Positions 17,133 to 24,822 are shown, counted from the stretch's first letter. The stretch: DNA of 38,814 bases from Sphingomonas sp. PsM26 (GCA_030433805.1 JARUXA010000028.1:1-38814), one strand, 5' to 3'. Notes: generated by a model not told the origin, from the letters alone. Numbers and translations are program-made.

Positions 17133-17410
17133 GCGATTTCGATATCGAGACGATCCGTGCCCAAGTCCGCGCGATGAATTTCGTGCGCGGCACGCCGGCG
17201 GAAATCGCGATGTGGCATGAGGACATGGCGGACTCGCGCGCCAACCTGGTCATCGAGGACATGATCCCGACGCCCAACGACGATGCGTTCTTCGCGATGA
17301 TGCTTGACGAGGGCGTGCCCCCTCCCCTTGTATCGCAAATCCTGCTCCGGCTGCTCGATCATCCCGACTCCGACCGGTCCTTGCCGGTCACGCCGATGGA
17401 AGCGCACTGA
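17129..17410 (+). CDS. Small acidic protein, possible VbhA-like antitoxin, between traD and traG
   Basis: The 93-residue acidic protein is translationally coupled to traD (ATGA) and to traG (TGATG). The middle to end, DSRANLVIEDMIP followed by LDEGVPPPLVSQILLRLLDH, resembles the antitoxin domain of VbhA, which blocks Fic AMP-transferases. The key VbhA motif is S/T-x-x-x-E-G/N. Here the best match is N-L-V-I-E-D, so the canonical Ser/Thr is missing. No Fic gene lies in the window. It may be a transfer accessory protein with this fold, or an antitoxin acting on a Fic protein elsewhere. The assignment is tentative. Confidence 0.55.
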   Translation: MSDFDIETIRAQVRAMNFVRGTPAEIAMWHEDMADSRANLVIEDMIPTPNDDAFFAMMLDEGVPPPLVSQILLRLLDHPDSDRSLPVTPMEAH

Positions 17411-18960
17411 TGCCGAGGCGACGGATCAGCCCGCTGTTCGCGGTCTTCGTCGCCTTCGTGGTGCTGATGGCGAGCAACGCCTGGCTCAAGGGCATCTTCG
17501 GCTATGGTGAGATTGCGACCGACATTCCGTTCCTGCTGGCCGGCGCGATCCTGTTCCTGGCTTGGCGCTTCAACCGGCGCGCCGCCAACCAGCGGAGCGA
17601 TCTGCTCGGCTCCGCTCGTTTCGGCGACCGAACCGACGTGCGAAAGCTGGAGGCGAACGGAGATCTCCTGATTGGCCGCTCGGCGAAGTCAGGCAAGCTG
17701 CTGCATTACGACGGCGCGGCGCATCTGCTAACGATGGCACCCACCCGGTCGGGCAAGGGCGTCGGCACGATCATTCCCAACCTGCTGCTGCTCGATCGCT
17801 CGGTGATCTGCATCGACCCCAAGGGTGAGAATGCCCGCGTCACCGCCCGTGCGCGTGCCGCCAAGGGCAAGGTCTGGTGCCTCGATCCGTTCGGCGTGTC
17901 GGGTCAGCCGCCTGCCCGCTACAATCCGCTCGACCGGCTCGATCCCGCCAGCCTCGATCTCGCGGAAGATGCCAACACCCTCGCCGACGCCCTAGTGCAT
18001 GACGCGCCGGGGCAATCGGGCGAAGCGCATTGGAACGAGGAAGCCAAGGCGCTGATCGCGGGGCTGATCCTGCATACCGTCGTCCACGAACCCGCCGACG
18101 CCCGAGTGCTGGCGACGGTGCGCGACAAGCTGACGCTCGCCCCTGCCGGCTTTGCCGCTTTGCTGGCCAAAATGCAGGACAGCGCCGGCGCCGGTGGCCT
18201 GATCGCCCGCGCCGCCAACCGCCAGCTCGGCAAGTCCGATCGCGAAGCCGCTGGCGTGCTGTCCTCGGCACAGCGCCATACCCACTTTCTCGACAGCCCT
18301 CGCATCGTCGCCAGCACCGCCGCGTCGGATTTCACCTTCGCGGGGCTGAAGGACACGACCGCCACCGTGTTCCTGTGCCTGCCGCCCGATCGGCTCGACA
18401 CCTATGCGCGCTGGCTGCGGCTGCTGGTGAGCCAGGCCGTCACCGACATGGCGCGGTCCACCGCCCGTCCTGCCCGGCCCGTGCTGTTCCTGCTGGACGA
18501 GTTCGCCGCGCTCGGCCGTCTCGAACCGGTTGAACGCGCGATGGGCCTGATGGCGGGCTATGGCCTCCAGCTCTGGCCGATCCTCCAGGACATGCACCAG
18601 CTTAAGGCCACCTATGGCGAGCGCGCCGGCACCTTCATGTCCAACGCCGGCGTGATCCAGACGTTCGGGGTCAACGATCATGCCACCGCCGACATGCTCT
18701 CGCGCACGATCGGCGACACCACGATCGAATATGATACCGTCAGCACGTCGCGCGGCACCGGCTGGGGCGAAAACCGCGCTGGTCCCTCGGAGAGTGTCAG
18801 CGGGCACGTCTCCGCTCGCCGGCTCGCCACACCGGACGAAATCATGCGAATGCGGCCCGATCAGCTTCTGCTGCTCCGCCAGGGCGAAAACCCGCTCGCG
18901 GTCGAGAAAATCCGCTACTACGATCAACGCGAGTTCACTGGCCTGTTCGATCCTGCGTGA
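17410..18960 (+). CDS. traG: TraG/VirD4-family type IV coupling protein
   Basis: The 516-residue ATPase brings the relaxosome to a type IV secretion channel. Two N-terminal transmembrane helices (about residues 9-24 and 38-55) are followed by Walker A APTRSGKGVGT (Lys116) and Walker B VLFLLDEFAALGRL (Asp363-Glu364). The protein is shorter than Ti TraG (about 640-660) because the C-terminal part is reduced. No VirB/Trb mating-pair genes are on the plasmid, so it must use the channel of a co-resident element. It is last of the traC-D-G unit. Confidence 0.93.
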   Translation: MPRRRISPLFAVFVAFVVLMASNAWLKGIFGYGEIATDIPFLLAGAILFLAWRFNRRAANQRSDLLGSARFGDRTDVRKLEANGDLLIGRSAKSGKLLHYDGAAHLLTMAPTRSGKGVGTIIPNLLLLDRSVICIDPKGENARVTARARAAKGKVWCLDPFGVSGQPPARYNPLDRLDPASLDLAEDANTLADALVHDAPGQSGEAHWNEEAKALIAGLILHTVVHEPADARVLATVRDKLTLAPAGFAALLAKMQDSAGAGGLIARAANRQLGKSDREAAGVLSSAQRHTHFLDSPRIVASTAASDFTFAGLKDTTATVFLCLPPDRLDTYARWLRLLVSQAVTDMARSTARPARPVLFLLDEFAALGRLEPVERAMGLMAGYGLQLWPILQDMHQLKATYGERAGTFMSNAGVIQTFGVNDHATADMLSRTIGDTTIEYDTVSTSRGTGWGENRAGPSESVSGHVSARRLATPDEIMRMRPDQLLLLRQGENPLAVEKIRYYDQREFTGLFDPA

Positions 18961-19298
18961 CGATGTGCGAAAGGTGAGTTTTGGGGTAGCGCCTCACCTT
19001 CCGAAGGTGACGGAGCTGGTGATCGGATTGACGATCTACGAAACCGATCGCGAAGGAGCTGATTTAAGCACCAACAGCGAGGTTCGGTGCTGCAAGGGTG
19101 CGGATCGTGGCAAAGCCCTCTTCCCTGCCCTCATGGCGCTCTTGGTCGGCTCTGGCGTAGTATCTGGTCGCCAGCTTGCCTTTCTTCTTTTTCCGCTAAG
19201 CACGCGGCGTTTGCGCCGCTCTGGTGACAGCGCAGCTGGCACCAGACGAATAGTGCATCGGCCATTAGGCCGATTCCATTTGCCTATTCTGACGGTGG

Positions 19299-19307
19299 TT
19301 ATCCACA
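19299..19307 (+). promoter_or_regulatory. DnaA box
   Basis: A perfect consensus TTATCCACA lies just left of the inverted iteron and the AT-richer segment, as expected for an iteron-type origin that needs host DnaA. Confidence 0.8.
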
Positions 19308-19415
19308 GGCTCGCCACCCCAAAGCTCACCTTTCGCCGTTCAGATTCTCTAATTCTTCTGATTCAAGATTCAGAGCCCTGAAAGGTCCGTATTTCTGCCG
19401 AAAAATGCCTCCAAT

Positions 19416-19560
19416 AGTGAGCGTTGGGGTCGATTCGCGTGAGTTTCGGGGTAGCATGCGGTGAGCTTTGGGGTCGGTAAAAGTGAGTGTTCGGGCAGGG
19501 TCCAGTGAGTGTTGGGGTACCCCAATGGTTGGGTTAAAAGGATCGGTGAGTTTTGGGGTA
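19416..19560 (+). repeat. Phased iteron array for the Rep initiator
   Basis: Five 16-bp iterons start at 19416, 19438, 19460, 19482 and 19504, exactly 22 bp apart (two helical turns). A sixth is at 19545-19560. Sequences vary around GGTGAGTTTTGGGGTA (for example AGTGAGCGTTGGGGTC and AGTGAGTGTTGGGGTA); the fourth is the most divergent. Regular phasing places Rep monomers on one face of the DNA. Confidence 0.92.
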
Positions 19561-19662
19561 TCCGCCTCTCTGCTCCACGGGGGAGCTGAAACATTTGCCT
19601 AGCTCACTTTTCGTGATTAGGGTGAGTTGGTAAGTTCCTCTAGCTCACCGTTGGTCAAGCCT

Positions 19663-20538
19663 ATGTCGCAACCTGCCGTGGTCGATATGACATTCCGCAC
19701 GCTGGCCCAGAAGGGACGTGGAAATCCTTTTGATCCCGCCAACTACGGTGAAATCGTCAAGCCCGGCGAGTTGGTCGATATTGTAGAGCTAAGCCCCCTC
19801 ACCCTCGCGGATCGCCGTATCTACAACCTGCTGATCGCCAATGCCTGGGAACGCATTGGCGAGCCGATCATCCATCGCATTGCGAAATCCGGACTGAAAG
19901 GGACGCACCAAGGCAACGAGCGCATAGAGAGTTCACTGCTGCGCCTCATGGGCACCATCGCGATCGTCACGATCCGCAAGGATGGCAAGAGCTACAAGCG
20001 CCGTGTCCAGCTGCTCGGCCCAAGTGATGAAAGCCTCGAAAAAGACGGCTTCCTTCACTATCGTATCCCAGAAGAGCTAATCGAGATACTGCGGAACAGT
20101 CAGGTTTATGCCCGTCTCAAGACGCAGGTAATGTATTGCTTCGAGTCAAAATACGCACTTTGTCTCTATGAAATGATCGAGCGGCGCATTGGTCTCGAAT
20201 ACAAACAGAAAGAGGAGTTTACGATCGAAGAGCTGCGCGGCCTGCTTAACGTGCCTGAAGGTAAACTCGAACGCTTCGCTGATATGAACAAATATTGTCT
20301 GAAGGTGGCTGTCGAGGAAATTAACAAGCTTTGCCCCTTCTATGTCGATTTCACGCCGATCAAGAACGGGCGCAAGGTCGAACGGGTGGCACTCCACTGG
20401 TTCCCAAAAACGTCCAGCGGCAAGCGCGACGCACAGAACCTGATCGACCAGCACAGCATTGTACGACGGGCAAAGCTGCGCGGCGGAATTCCCGAACTGC
20501 CCGTGCTGGTAGATTTCAGCGCGTCGGCCCAAAGGTGA
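19663..20538 (+). CDS. repA: Plasmid replication initiator (Rep_3/RepA type)
   Basis: The 291-residue protein is of the Rep_3 kind with tandem winged-helix domains. Marks include ELSPLTLADRRIYNLLIANA, LLRLMGTIAIVTIRKDGKSY and SKYALCLYEMIERRIG, then FTIEELRGLLNVPEGKLERF (second winged helix) and LKVAVEEINKLCPFYVDF. It binds the upstream iterons to open the origin and set copy number. The ATG at 19663 is preferred over a TTG at 19627, which lies within the half-site operator. Another inverted iteron sits 5 bp after the stop. Confidence 0.92.
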   Translation: MSQPAVVDMTFRTLAQKGRGNPFDPANYGEIVKPGELVDIVELSPLTLADRRIYNLLIANAWERIGEPIIHRIAKSGLKGTHQGNERIESSLLRLMGTIAIVTIRKDGKSYKRRVQLLGPSDESLEKDGFLHYRIPEELIEILRNSQVYARLKTQVMYCFESKYALCLYEMIERRIGLEYKQKEEFTIEELRGLLNVPEGKLERFADMNKYCLKVAVEEINKLCPFYVDFTPIKNGRKVERVALHWFPKTSSGKRDAQNLIDQHSIVRRAKLRGGIPELPVLVDFSASAQR

Positions 20539-20543
20539 GCCGC

Positions 20544-20559
20544 TACCCCAAAACTCACC
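20544..20559 (-). repeat. Lone inverted iteron just after rep
   Basis: TACCCCAAAACTCACC is the exact complement of the strongest iteron (19545-19560 and 18973-18988) and begins 5 bp beyond the rep stop. A GGTGAG at 20534-20539, overlapping the stop, makes an inverted pair with it. It may take part in iteron handcuffing or in shutting off readthrough. Confidence 0.85.
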
Positions 20560-20590
20560 GATAGGCTTTGCTACCAACCTCTACATGCCA

Positions 20591-20656
20591 GACACGTGTT
20601 CACGTTCCATCGTGTTCTCGTGTTCTCGTGCTATCATGTTCACATGCCAACAAGTG
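20591..20656. repeat. Centromere-like repeat cluster, shared with the parA upstream region
   Basis: The stretch has repeated GTGTTC words (CACGTGTTCACG, CGTGTTCTCG, TGTTCTCGTG) ending in CATGTTCACATGCC-AACAAGTG (20635-20656). The complement of 33769-33790, before parA, matches this last piece at 19 of 22 positions, and CACGTGTTCACG matches its other end at 11 of 12. Before the transposon inserted, these two sites flanked the par genes about 1.2 kb apart. They may be partition sites or operators bound by the ribbon-helix-helix protein. Confidence 0.6.
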
Positions 20657-20748
20657 GGCTGGCGGATTCCGGGGTGCCCGTTACAGATGCCGGGCATTCA
20701 CCCAGCCCTTGCATGTTCCACTCGGGACGGATCATTCGGATCGCCCCC

Positions 20749-20791
20749 TCTTCGGGGTCGGTACATAGAACGGACCCAGATATACGTTAAG
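20749..20791 (+). repeat. Left target duplication and 38-bp inverted repeat of the Tn3-type element
   Basis: TCTTC (20749-20753) is the target duplication. The 38-bp terminal repeat (20754-20791) begins GGGGTCGGTACATAGAACGG and ends ACGTTAAG, the GGGG...TAAG form typical of Tn3-family ends. It matches the complement of the right end at 33 of 38 positions. Confidence 0.93.
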
Positions 20792-21093
20792 CGCCCTCAT
20801 CCGGGTTCAGGCGGCGCAAATCACCCGTTTGTCGCGCATCTGCGATGGCGACAGGGTTTTCCGTCATCCCTAGTACCTAGCGACGACTTTTGGGACAAAG
20901 CCGTCGTAGCAAGTCCAGTCACATCGCGACGATCTACGGGAAAGGCTGTCTGGCGCTCGGCGCCTTTCGCGCGACGGCATGGTGATCGCTCCACCGCCGT
21001 CTAGAAAGGGATAGGCTATCGAAAGAGTCTGGGTGACATCGCCCAGCAAAACGATCGATTTCGCTACTGATTTCATCATGGTAGGCCGCTTGC
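20792..21093. other. Left subterminal region of the transposon, no gene seen
   Basis: About 300 bp lie between the left inverted repeat and the first cargo gene. Short frames here lack ribosome sites and codon pattern. I see no resolvase site that I would defend, only a weak ACGAC/GTCGT pair near 20881-20910. The promoter of the sulfite-oxidase gene should lie here. Confidence 0.5.
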
Positions 21094-22179
21094 ATGACCG
21101 CATCCGATCGCGCCGAACAGAATCTGATCCTCCGCTGTCCGGAGCCGCTCAATGCGGAAACGCCCCCGGATAAACTGATCACGTCCTTCCTGACGCCGCA
21201 GGCGAACTTCTACATCCGCAGTCACGGACCAACGCCGGAGCTGGCCGACGATCATCGTATAGCGCTGGACGGCTTAGTCGACCGCCCGCGCTCCTACACG
21301 GTTGCCGAACTTCAAACGGCATTTGCGACCCGGACAGTGACCGCGACCATGCAGTGCGCCGGCAATCGTCGGGCACATCTTCAAGACGTGGAAAAGACTT
21401 CGGGCGATCCCTGGGACGTGGGCGCGATTGGCAATGCGGCGTGGACCGGCGTCGCACTGTGCGACGTGCTCGCCGCAGCCGGCATCCAGGACGGCGCGTC
21501 GTTCGTCGGCACTACGGGGGCCGACAACGTGGATGTCGATGGTGAGACGGCACCGTTCGGTGCCTCGATCTCGATCGCCAAGGCGCTAGAGCCCGACGTG
21601 CTGATCGTCTGGGCCATGAATGGCGAGGCGCTGGCCCCCGAACATGGCGCACCGCTGCGGCTCGTCGTGCCGGGTTATGCGGGCGTTCGTAGCGCCAAGT
21701 GGCTGACGCGCATCGAGGTGCGCGATCGCCCGTCCGATGCGCCGATCCAGGCTAAGGACTACAAGCTCTTTCCGGCGTCGGTAGCGAAGGAGGACGCAGA
21801 CTGGGATCGGGGTCTGACTATCGAGGAGATGCCGCTCAATGCTGCGATCTGCGCGCCGGTGGACGGCGCGCATGTCAGCGCCGGCGCGTGCGAAATCGCG
21901 GGTTATGCGGTCGCCTTCGGCCGAGCGGTCACCCGCGTCGAGGTCTCCGTCAATGGCGGCACCGACTGGCTGCAGGCGGAACTGACTGCAAAACCCGATG
22001 CGCCTTGGAGCTGGACGCAGTGGCACGTCACGGTCGATCTGTCTCCCGGACTCCACGTCCTGATCGTGCGCGCCGTTGACGGTGCCGGGCAGATGCAGCC
22101 CGAACGGCCCGAGCCGATCTGGAACTTCGCCGGCTATCTCTCGACTGCCTGGCATCGCATCGCCGTTACCGCTGGCTGA
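21094..22179 (+). CDS. Cytosolic sulfite-oxidase-family molybdopterin protein
   Basis: The 361-residue protein has the full sulfite-oxidase fold. It starts with an Moco domain (NFYIRSHGPTPEL at 38-50; TATMQCAGNRR with Cys88 as the molybdenum ligand; VWAMNGEALAPEHGAPLRLV), followed by a C-terminal Ig-like dimerisation domain (from about 240; EVSVNGGTDWLQAEL, SWTQWHV). There is no Tat signal and no heme domain, so it resembles plant-type or cytosolic bacterial sulfite oxidases rather than exported SorA. The electron acceptor is unknown. It overlaps the DUF202 gene by one base, which points to a shared transcript. Confidence 0.88.
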   Translation: MTASDRAEQNLILRCPEPLNAETPPDKLITSFLTPQANFYIRSHGPTPELADDHRIALDGLVDRPRSYTVAELQTAFATRTVTATMQCAGNRRAHLQDVEKTSGDPWDVGAIGNAAWTGVALCDVLAAAGIQDGASFVGTTGADNVDVDGETAPFGASISIAKALEPDVLIVWAMNGEALAPEHGAPLRLVVPGYAGVRSAKWLTRIEVRDRPSDAPIQAKDYKLFPASVAKEDADWDRGLTIEEMPLNAAICAPVDGAHVSAGACEIAGYAVAFGRAVTRVEVSVNGGTDWLQAELTAKPDAPWSWTQWHVTVDLSPGLHVLIVRAVDGAGQMQPERPEPIWNFAGYLSTAWHRIAVTAG

Positions 22180-22619
22180 TGGACGCGCCGCACGACGCCG
22201 ATCGGGCCCATGCGAAGCTGGCGGAGAGCGCGAGCAAGCTGAAGGACAGCGCAGTCCAGCAGGTGGACAGCGCCGACCGTCGCACAGAGCTTGCCGCGGA
22301 CCGCACAATCCTCGCCGGCGAACGCACCTATGCTGCCTGGGTGCGTACCGGACTGGCGGCGCTCGCTTCCGGTATCGGCGCGCGCGCGCTGCTCAAGGAC
22401 GTCGTGTTCCCGTGGCTGGCGACGGCGACCGGGACCATGCTGATCTTGTTCAGCGCCTTTTGCTTCGCCGCTGCGGTGTGGCGAGAGATGGGCGCAGGCG
22501 CCCCGCCGCCACGACCGGACATCAAGCGCCTGCCAGCGACGTTGCTCCTAGTGATGAACGGGTTTCTTATGCTCGTGTCACTGGCCGCGCTCGTCGGCAT
22601 CTGGACGGCACGCTCGTAG
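22179..22619 (+). CDS. DUF202 (YidH-like) membrane protein
   Basis: The 146-residue protein has a soluble helical N-terminus (about residues 1-40) and three transmembrane helices (near 52-72, 78-100 and 117-140). The family signature is LAADRTILAGERTYAAWVRT at the start of TM1. Function of DUF202 proteins is not established. It is coupled to the sulfite oxidase gene (TGATG), so a role as membrane partner or in sulfur-oxyanion stress is inferred. Confidence 0.85.
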   Translation: MDAPHDADRAHAKLAESASKLKDSAVQQVDSADRRTELAADRTILAGERTYAAWVRTGLAALASGIGARALLKDVVFPWLATATGTMLILFSAFCFAAAVWREMGAGAPPPRPDIKRLPATLLLVMNGFLMLVSLAALVGIWTARS

Positions 22620-22628
22620 CAGCCATCC

Positions 22629-22720
22629 CTAGGTTTGCTGCGAACCGATCAGACCCCGCAGCGCATCCGCGGCTTTCGTGCGGTATCGCCCCCTTGTGAC
22701 GAAGCCCGAAAACGACGTGG
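22629..22720 (-). pseudogene. Decayed 3' end of a LysR-family regulator gene
   Basis: Reading the minus strand gives FGLRHKG in one frame and then GRYRTKAADALRGLIGSQQT to a TAG in the next. Joined, they match the C-terminus of the intact LysR protein at 27322-28194 (FYALRHKERYRTRAADALTDLIKETGK region). About 30 codons survive, with a frameshift, and the match stops near the internal inverted repeat at 22755. It is a relic of a second, related regulator truncated when the two cargo modules were joined. Confidence 0.75.
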
Positions 22721-22754
22721 GCCAAAGCCGATCGGTCCCGCATGCAGCGTACCC

Positions 22755-22792
22755 GGGGTCGGTACATATAACGGGCTCAGATAGACGCTGCC
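22755..22792 (+). repeat. Internal degenerate copy of the Tn3-type terminal repeat
   Basis: GGGGTCGGTACATATAACGG matches the left transposon end at 19 of its first 20 bases, with the same orientation, then drifts (GCTCAG for ACCCAG, no TAAG end). The preceding 5 bases (TACCC) do not match the flank at the right end, so it is not the left end of a simply inserted B-to-right element. Confidence 0.8.
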
Positions 22793-22865
22793 GACTGGCC
22801 GGTCCGAGCATTTGCCCGACCAACATGCCCATTGACGGTTGGGGCAAACGTCTAATAGATCGACT

Positions 22866-22929
22866 TTGGCAATGGATTTCTGCCGGGCAATTTGGCCGAA
22901 CCGCTCTGATAAGAGCTGATGATTCCTAC
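22866..22929 (+). ncRNA. Fluoride riboswitch (crcB motif)
   Basis: The leader contains a P1 hairpin, GGCA-ATGGATTTC-TGCC, then an insertion, then AACCGCTCTGATAAGAGC closing into CTGATGATTCCTAC. The AATGG loop and the TGATGxxTCCTAC end are the most constant parts of the crcB RNA, and the GGA/TCC pseudoknot can form. It lies 29 bp upstream of a CLC gene of the fluoride type, the expected target. Fluoride binding should switch the gene on. The pseudoknot is only partly complementary, so the consensus is met but not perfectly. Confidence 0.83.
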
Positions 22930-22958
22930 TTGGCGCCTTCAGGCAGCAAGGAGGAATT

Positions 22959-24323
22959 GTGCGCGCTACCTTTCGCAATCTCGTCGGCACGCTGAATGTC
23001 GCGGCATTCATGCGCGATCGTCACGACCATGCGATCTCTGTCCTGCGCTGGGCGCTGATCTTGCTGCCCATGGCGGCACTCGTCGGGACGCTATGTGCGG
23101 CGTTCCTGCTGAGTCTCGATACCGTTACGCGACTGCGGTTTGCATCGCCTTGGCTGCTCTATCTGCTACCGGTGGGCGGGTTCGTTGTCGGATTCCTCTA
23201 CCATGTCACCGGGCGCACAGTGGAAGGCGGCAACAATCTGATCGTCGAGCAGATCCACGAGCCTGGCGGCGGGGTGCCTCTGCGGATGGCGCCGCTCATC
23301 TTCTTCGGCACAGTGGTGACGCATCTTTTCGGTGGCTCGGCCGGACGTGAGGGCACCGCCGTCCAATTGGGTGGAAGCCTTGCCAGCGGTTTCGGCCGCG
23401 CGCTCCGCCTCGATGCGGGCGGCACGCGCATCCTGTTGATGACGGGTATCGCAGCCGGGTTCGGCGCGGTCTTCGGCACGCCGATCGCAGGCGCGGTCTT
23501 CGCGCTCGAAGTGCTGGCGATCGGCCGCGTTGAATATTCCGCGCTAGTGCCTTGCCTCGTTGCAGCGCTAGTCGGCGATTGGACGTGCCTCGCCTGGGGT
23601 ATCCATCACGGTGTCTACCCGATCGGTGCGTTGATACCGGTCGATGCGCTGCTCGTGACGAAGGCGGGTATTGCGGGGATCATATTCGGATTGGTCGGTT
23701 TGGCCTTCGCCGAAGCCAACCACGTGGTCGGGGGATGTCTGAAGCGGATCGTCCCCTATGGTCCGCTACGTCCAGTGATCGGCGGGGTCGTCGTTATCGC
23801 GCTCGTCTTCCTGTTCGGCACGCGCGACTATCTAGGCCTGGGTGTCCTGGCAGCGAGGCCCGAGAGCCTTACCATCGCCAGCTTCTTCGGACCAGACACG
23901 CATCCGTGGAGTTGGGCGATCAAGCTGCTGTTTACTGTCGTCACGCTCGGTGCGGGTTTCAAAGGCGGTGAAGTCACGCCGTTGTTCTTCATCGGCGCGG
24001 CGCTCGGTAACGCGCTGGCGCCTTTCTTGGACGTACCGACGGGCCTGTTCGCCGCGATCGGCTTTGTTGCGGTCTTTGCCGGGGCTGCCAATACCCCGCT
24101 CGCCTGCACCTTCATGGGGATTGAACTGTTTGGCGCCAGCTATGCGGTGCCGATCGCCGTCGCCTGTTTCGTGGCCTATCTCTGCTCGGGCCACAATGGC
24201 ATCTACCTGTCGCAGCGCGTTGCGATACCCAAGGTGCCCGCGAACGGCCTCGCGCCCAATGCAACACTGCGCGAGACACGTACACGCCGCACAGCACTTC
24301 GCGCGCAGAACCGCGTGTCGTGA
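22959..24323 (+). CDS. CLC-type fluoride/proton antiporter
   Basis: The 454-residue CLC-family membrane protein starts at GTG 22959 behind AAGGAGG. The selectivity loop is GNNLI (91-95) instead of the chloride-type GSGIP. The gating loop is AGREGTAVQ with the external glutamate Glu131, where chloride CLCs have GREGP. These changes are those I associate with the fluoride (CLC-F) branch. Further helices carry GVVVIALVFLFGTRDYLGLG and GAGFKGGEVTPLFFIGA. It exports F- in exchange for protons, under the riboswitch. The stop is 10 bp from the convergent sorB-like gene. Confidence 0.88.
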   Translation: MRATFRNLVGTLNVAAFMRDRHDHAISVLRWALILLPMAALVGTLCAAFLLSLDTVTRLRFASPWLLYLLPVGGFVVGFLYHVTGRTVEGGNNLIVEQIHEPGGGVPLRMAPLIFFGTVVTHLFGGSAGREGTAVQLGGSLASGFGRALRLDAGGTRILLMTGIAAGFGAVFGTPIAGAVFALEVLAIGRVEYSALVPCLVAALVGDWTCLAWGIHHGVYPIGALIPVDALLVTKAGIAGIIFGLVGLAFAEANHVVGGCLKRIVPYGPLRPVIGGVVVIALVFLFGTRDYLGLGVLAARPESLTIASFFGPDTHPWSWAIKLLFTVVTLGAGFKGGEVTPLFFIGAALGNALAPFLDVPTGLFAAIGFVAVFAGAANTPLACTFMGIELFGASYAVPIAVACFVAYLCSGHNGIYLSQRVAIPKVPANGLAPNATLRETRTRRTALRAQNRVS

Positions 24324-24332
24324 GTGATGTGC

Positions 24333-24809
24333 TTAGCCTGATCCCCCCGATACGTCGGGCGCAGCCTTCGGATCGGGGTCTTGCGCCTTGCCCTTCGCGG
24401 CGCCCGGCTGCTTTGCGCTCATGGCGGTCAGATAAGCGACGATCGCCGGCACGTCAGCCTGTGCAACAGGAGCCTTGTAGACCTCGCGCATCTTGGTGAC
24501 CTCCGCGGTCCACTGATCGGAGGAGAGTGGCGGCTGGTTCAGCGCCATGCTCGCCGAATGACACGAGGTGCAGTTGGCGTTGATGACGTCGGCATGCGGG
24601 CCGGCGGGATATTGCCCTTCGTCGGTCGGGAGATCGACCGAGGTGGACGCCAGCGAGAAGCCGCGCGCCGAAACGCTTGGCGGCGGTGGTGCGGTCGGGG
24701 CGGCAGGCGGCGGGGCGATGCGGCTGTTCGGGGCACCGATCGCGAGTAGAAGAACGACGGTCGCGCCGACGAACCCGAACGACAGCGTGCCGATGGAAGG
24801 CGTTTTCAT
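24333..24809 (-). CDS. sorB: Monoheme cytochrome c, SorB-like electron acceptor of sulfite dehydrogenase
   Basis: The 158-residue exported or membrane-anchored cytochrome has an N-terminal hydrophobic helix (TLSFGFVGATVVLLLAIGA), a Pro-rich spacer, and one c-type heme site CTSCH (80-84). Candidate axial Met residues lie at 107 or in YLTAMSAK. The tail is Pro/Ala/Gly-rich. It follows the SorA-like gene by 13 bp on the same strand, so it should take electrons from sulfite oxidation in the periplasm, as SorB does. The symbol rests on context more than on sequence. Confidence 0.82.
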   Translation of the reverse strand: MKTPSIGTLSFGFVGATVVLLLAIGAPNSRIAPPPAAPTAPPPPSVSARGFSLASTSVDLPTDEGQYPAGPHADVINANCTSCHSASMALNQPPLSSDQWTAEVTKMREVYKAPVAQADVPAIVAYLTAMSAKQPGAAKGKAQDPDPKAAPDVSGGSG

Positions 24810-24822
24810 GGGGGAGCGCTCC

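Larger units (their letters stand above)
18961..19662. other. oriV: Replication origin region (oriV), no gene
   Basis: This 700-bp gap before rep holds scattered and phased iterons of consensus GGTGAGTTTTGGGGTA, a perfect DnaA box and an AT-richer stretch at about 19340-19375. An iteron at 18973-18988 and an inverted one at 19315-19330 lie in a 24-bp context that matches at 22 of 24 positions (18968-18991 versus the complement of 19312-19335). Shorter GTGAG/CTCAC half-sites at 19600-19650 just before rep could be the Rep autoregulation operator. I see no credible gene here. Confidence 0.88.

Noticed and set aside
19036..19329. 97-codon minus-strand frame within the origin region
   Set aside because: Overlaps the DnaA box and an iteron and has a very basic, unordered composition. 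Possibly a gene relic, but not supportable.
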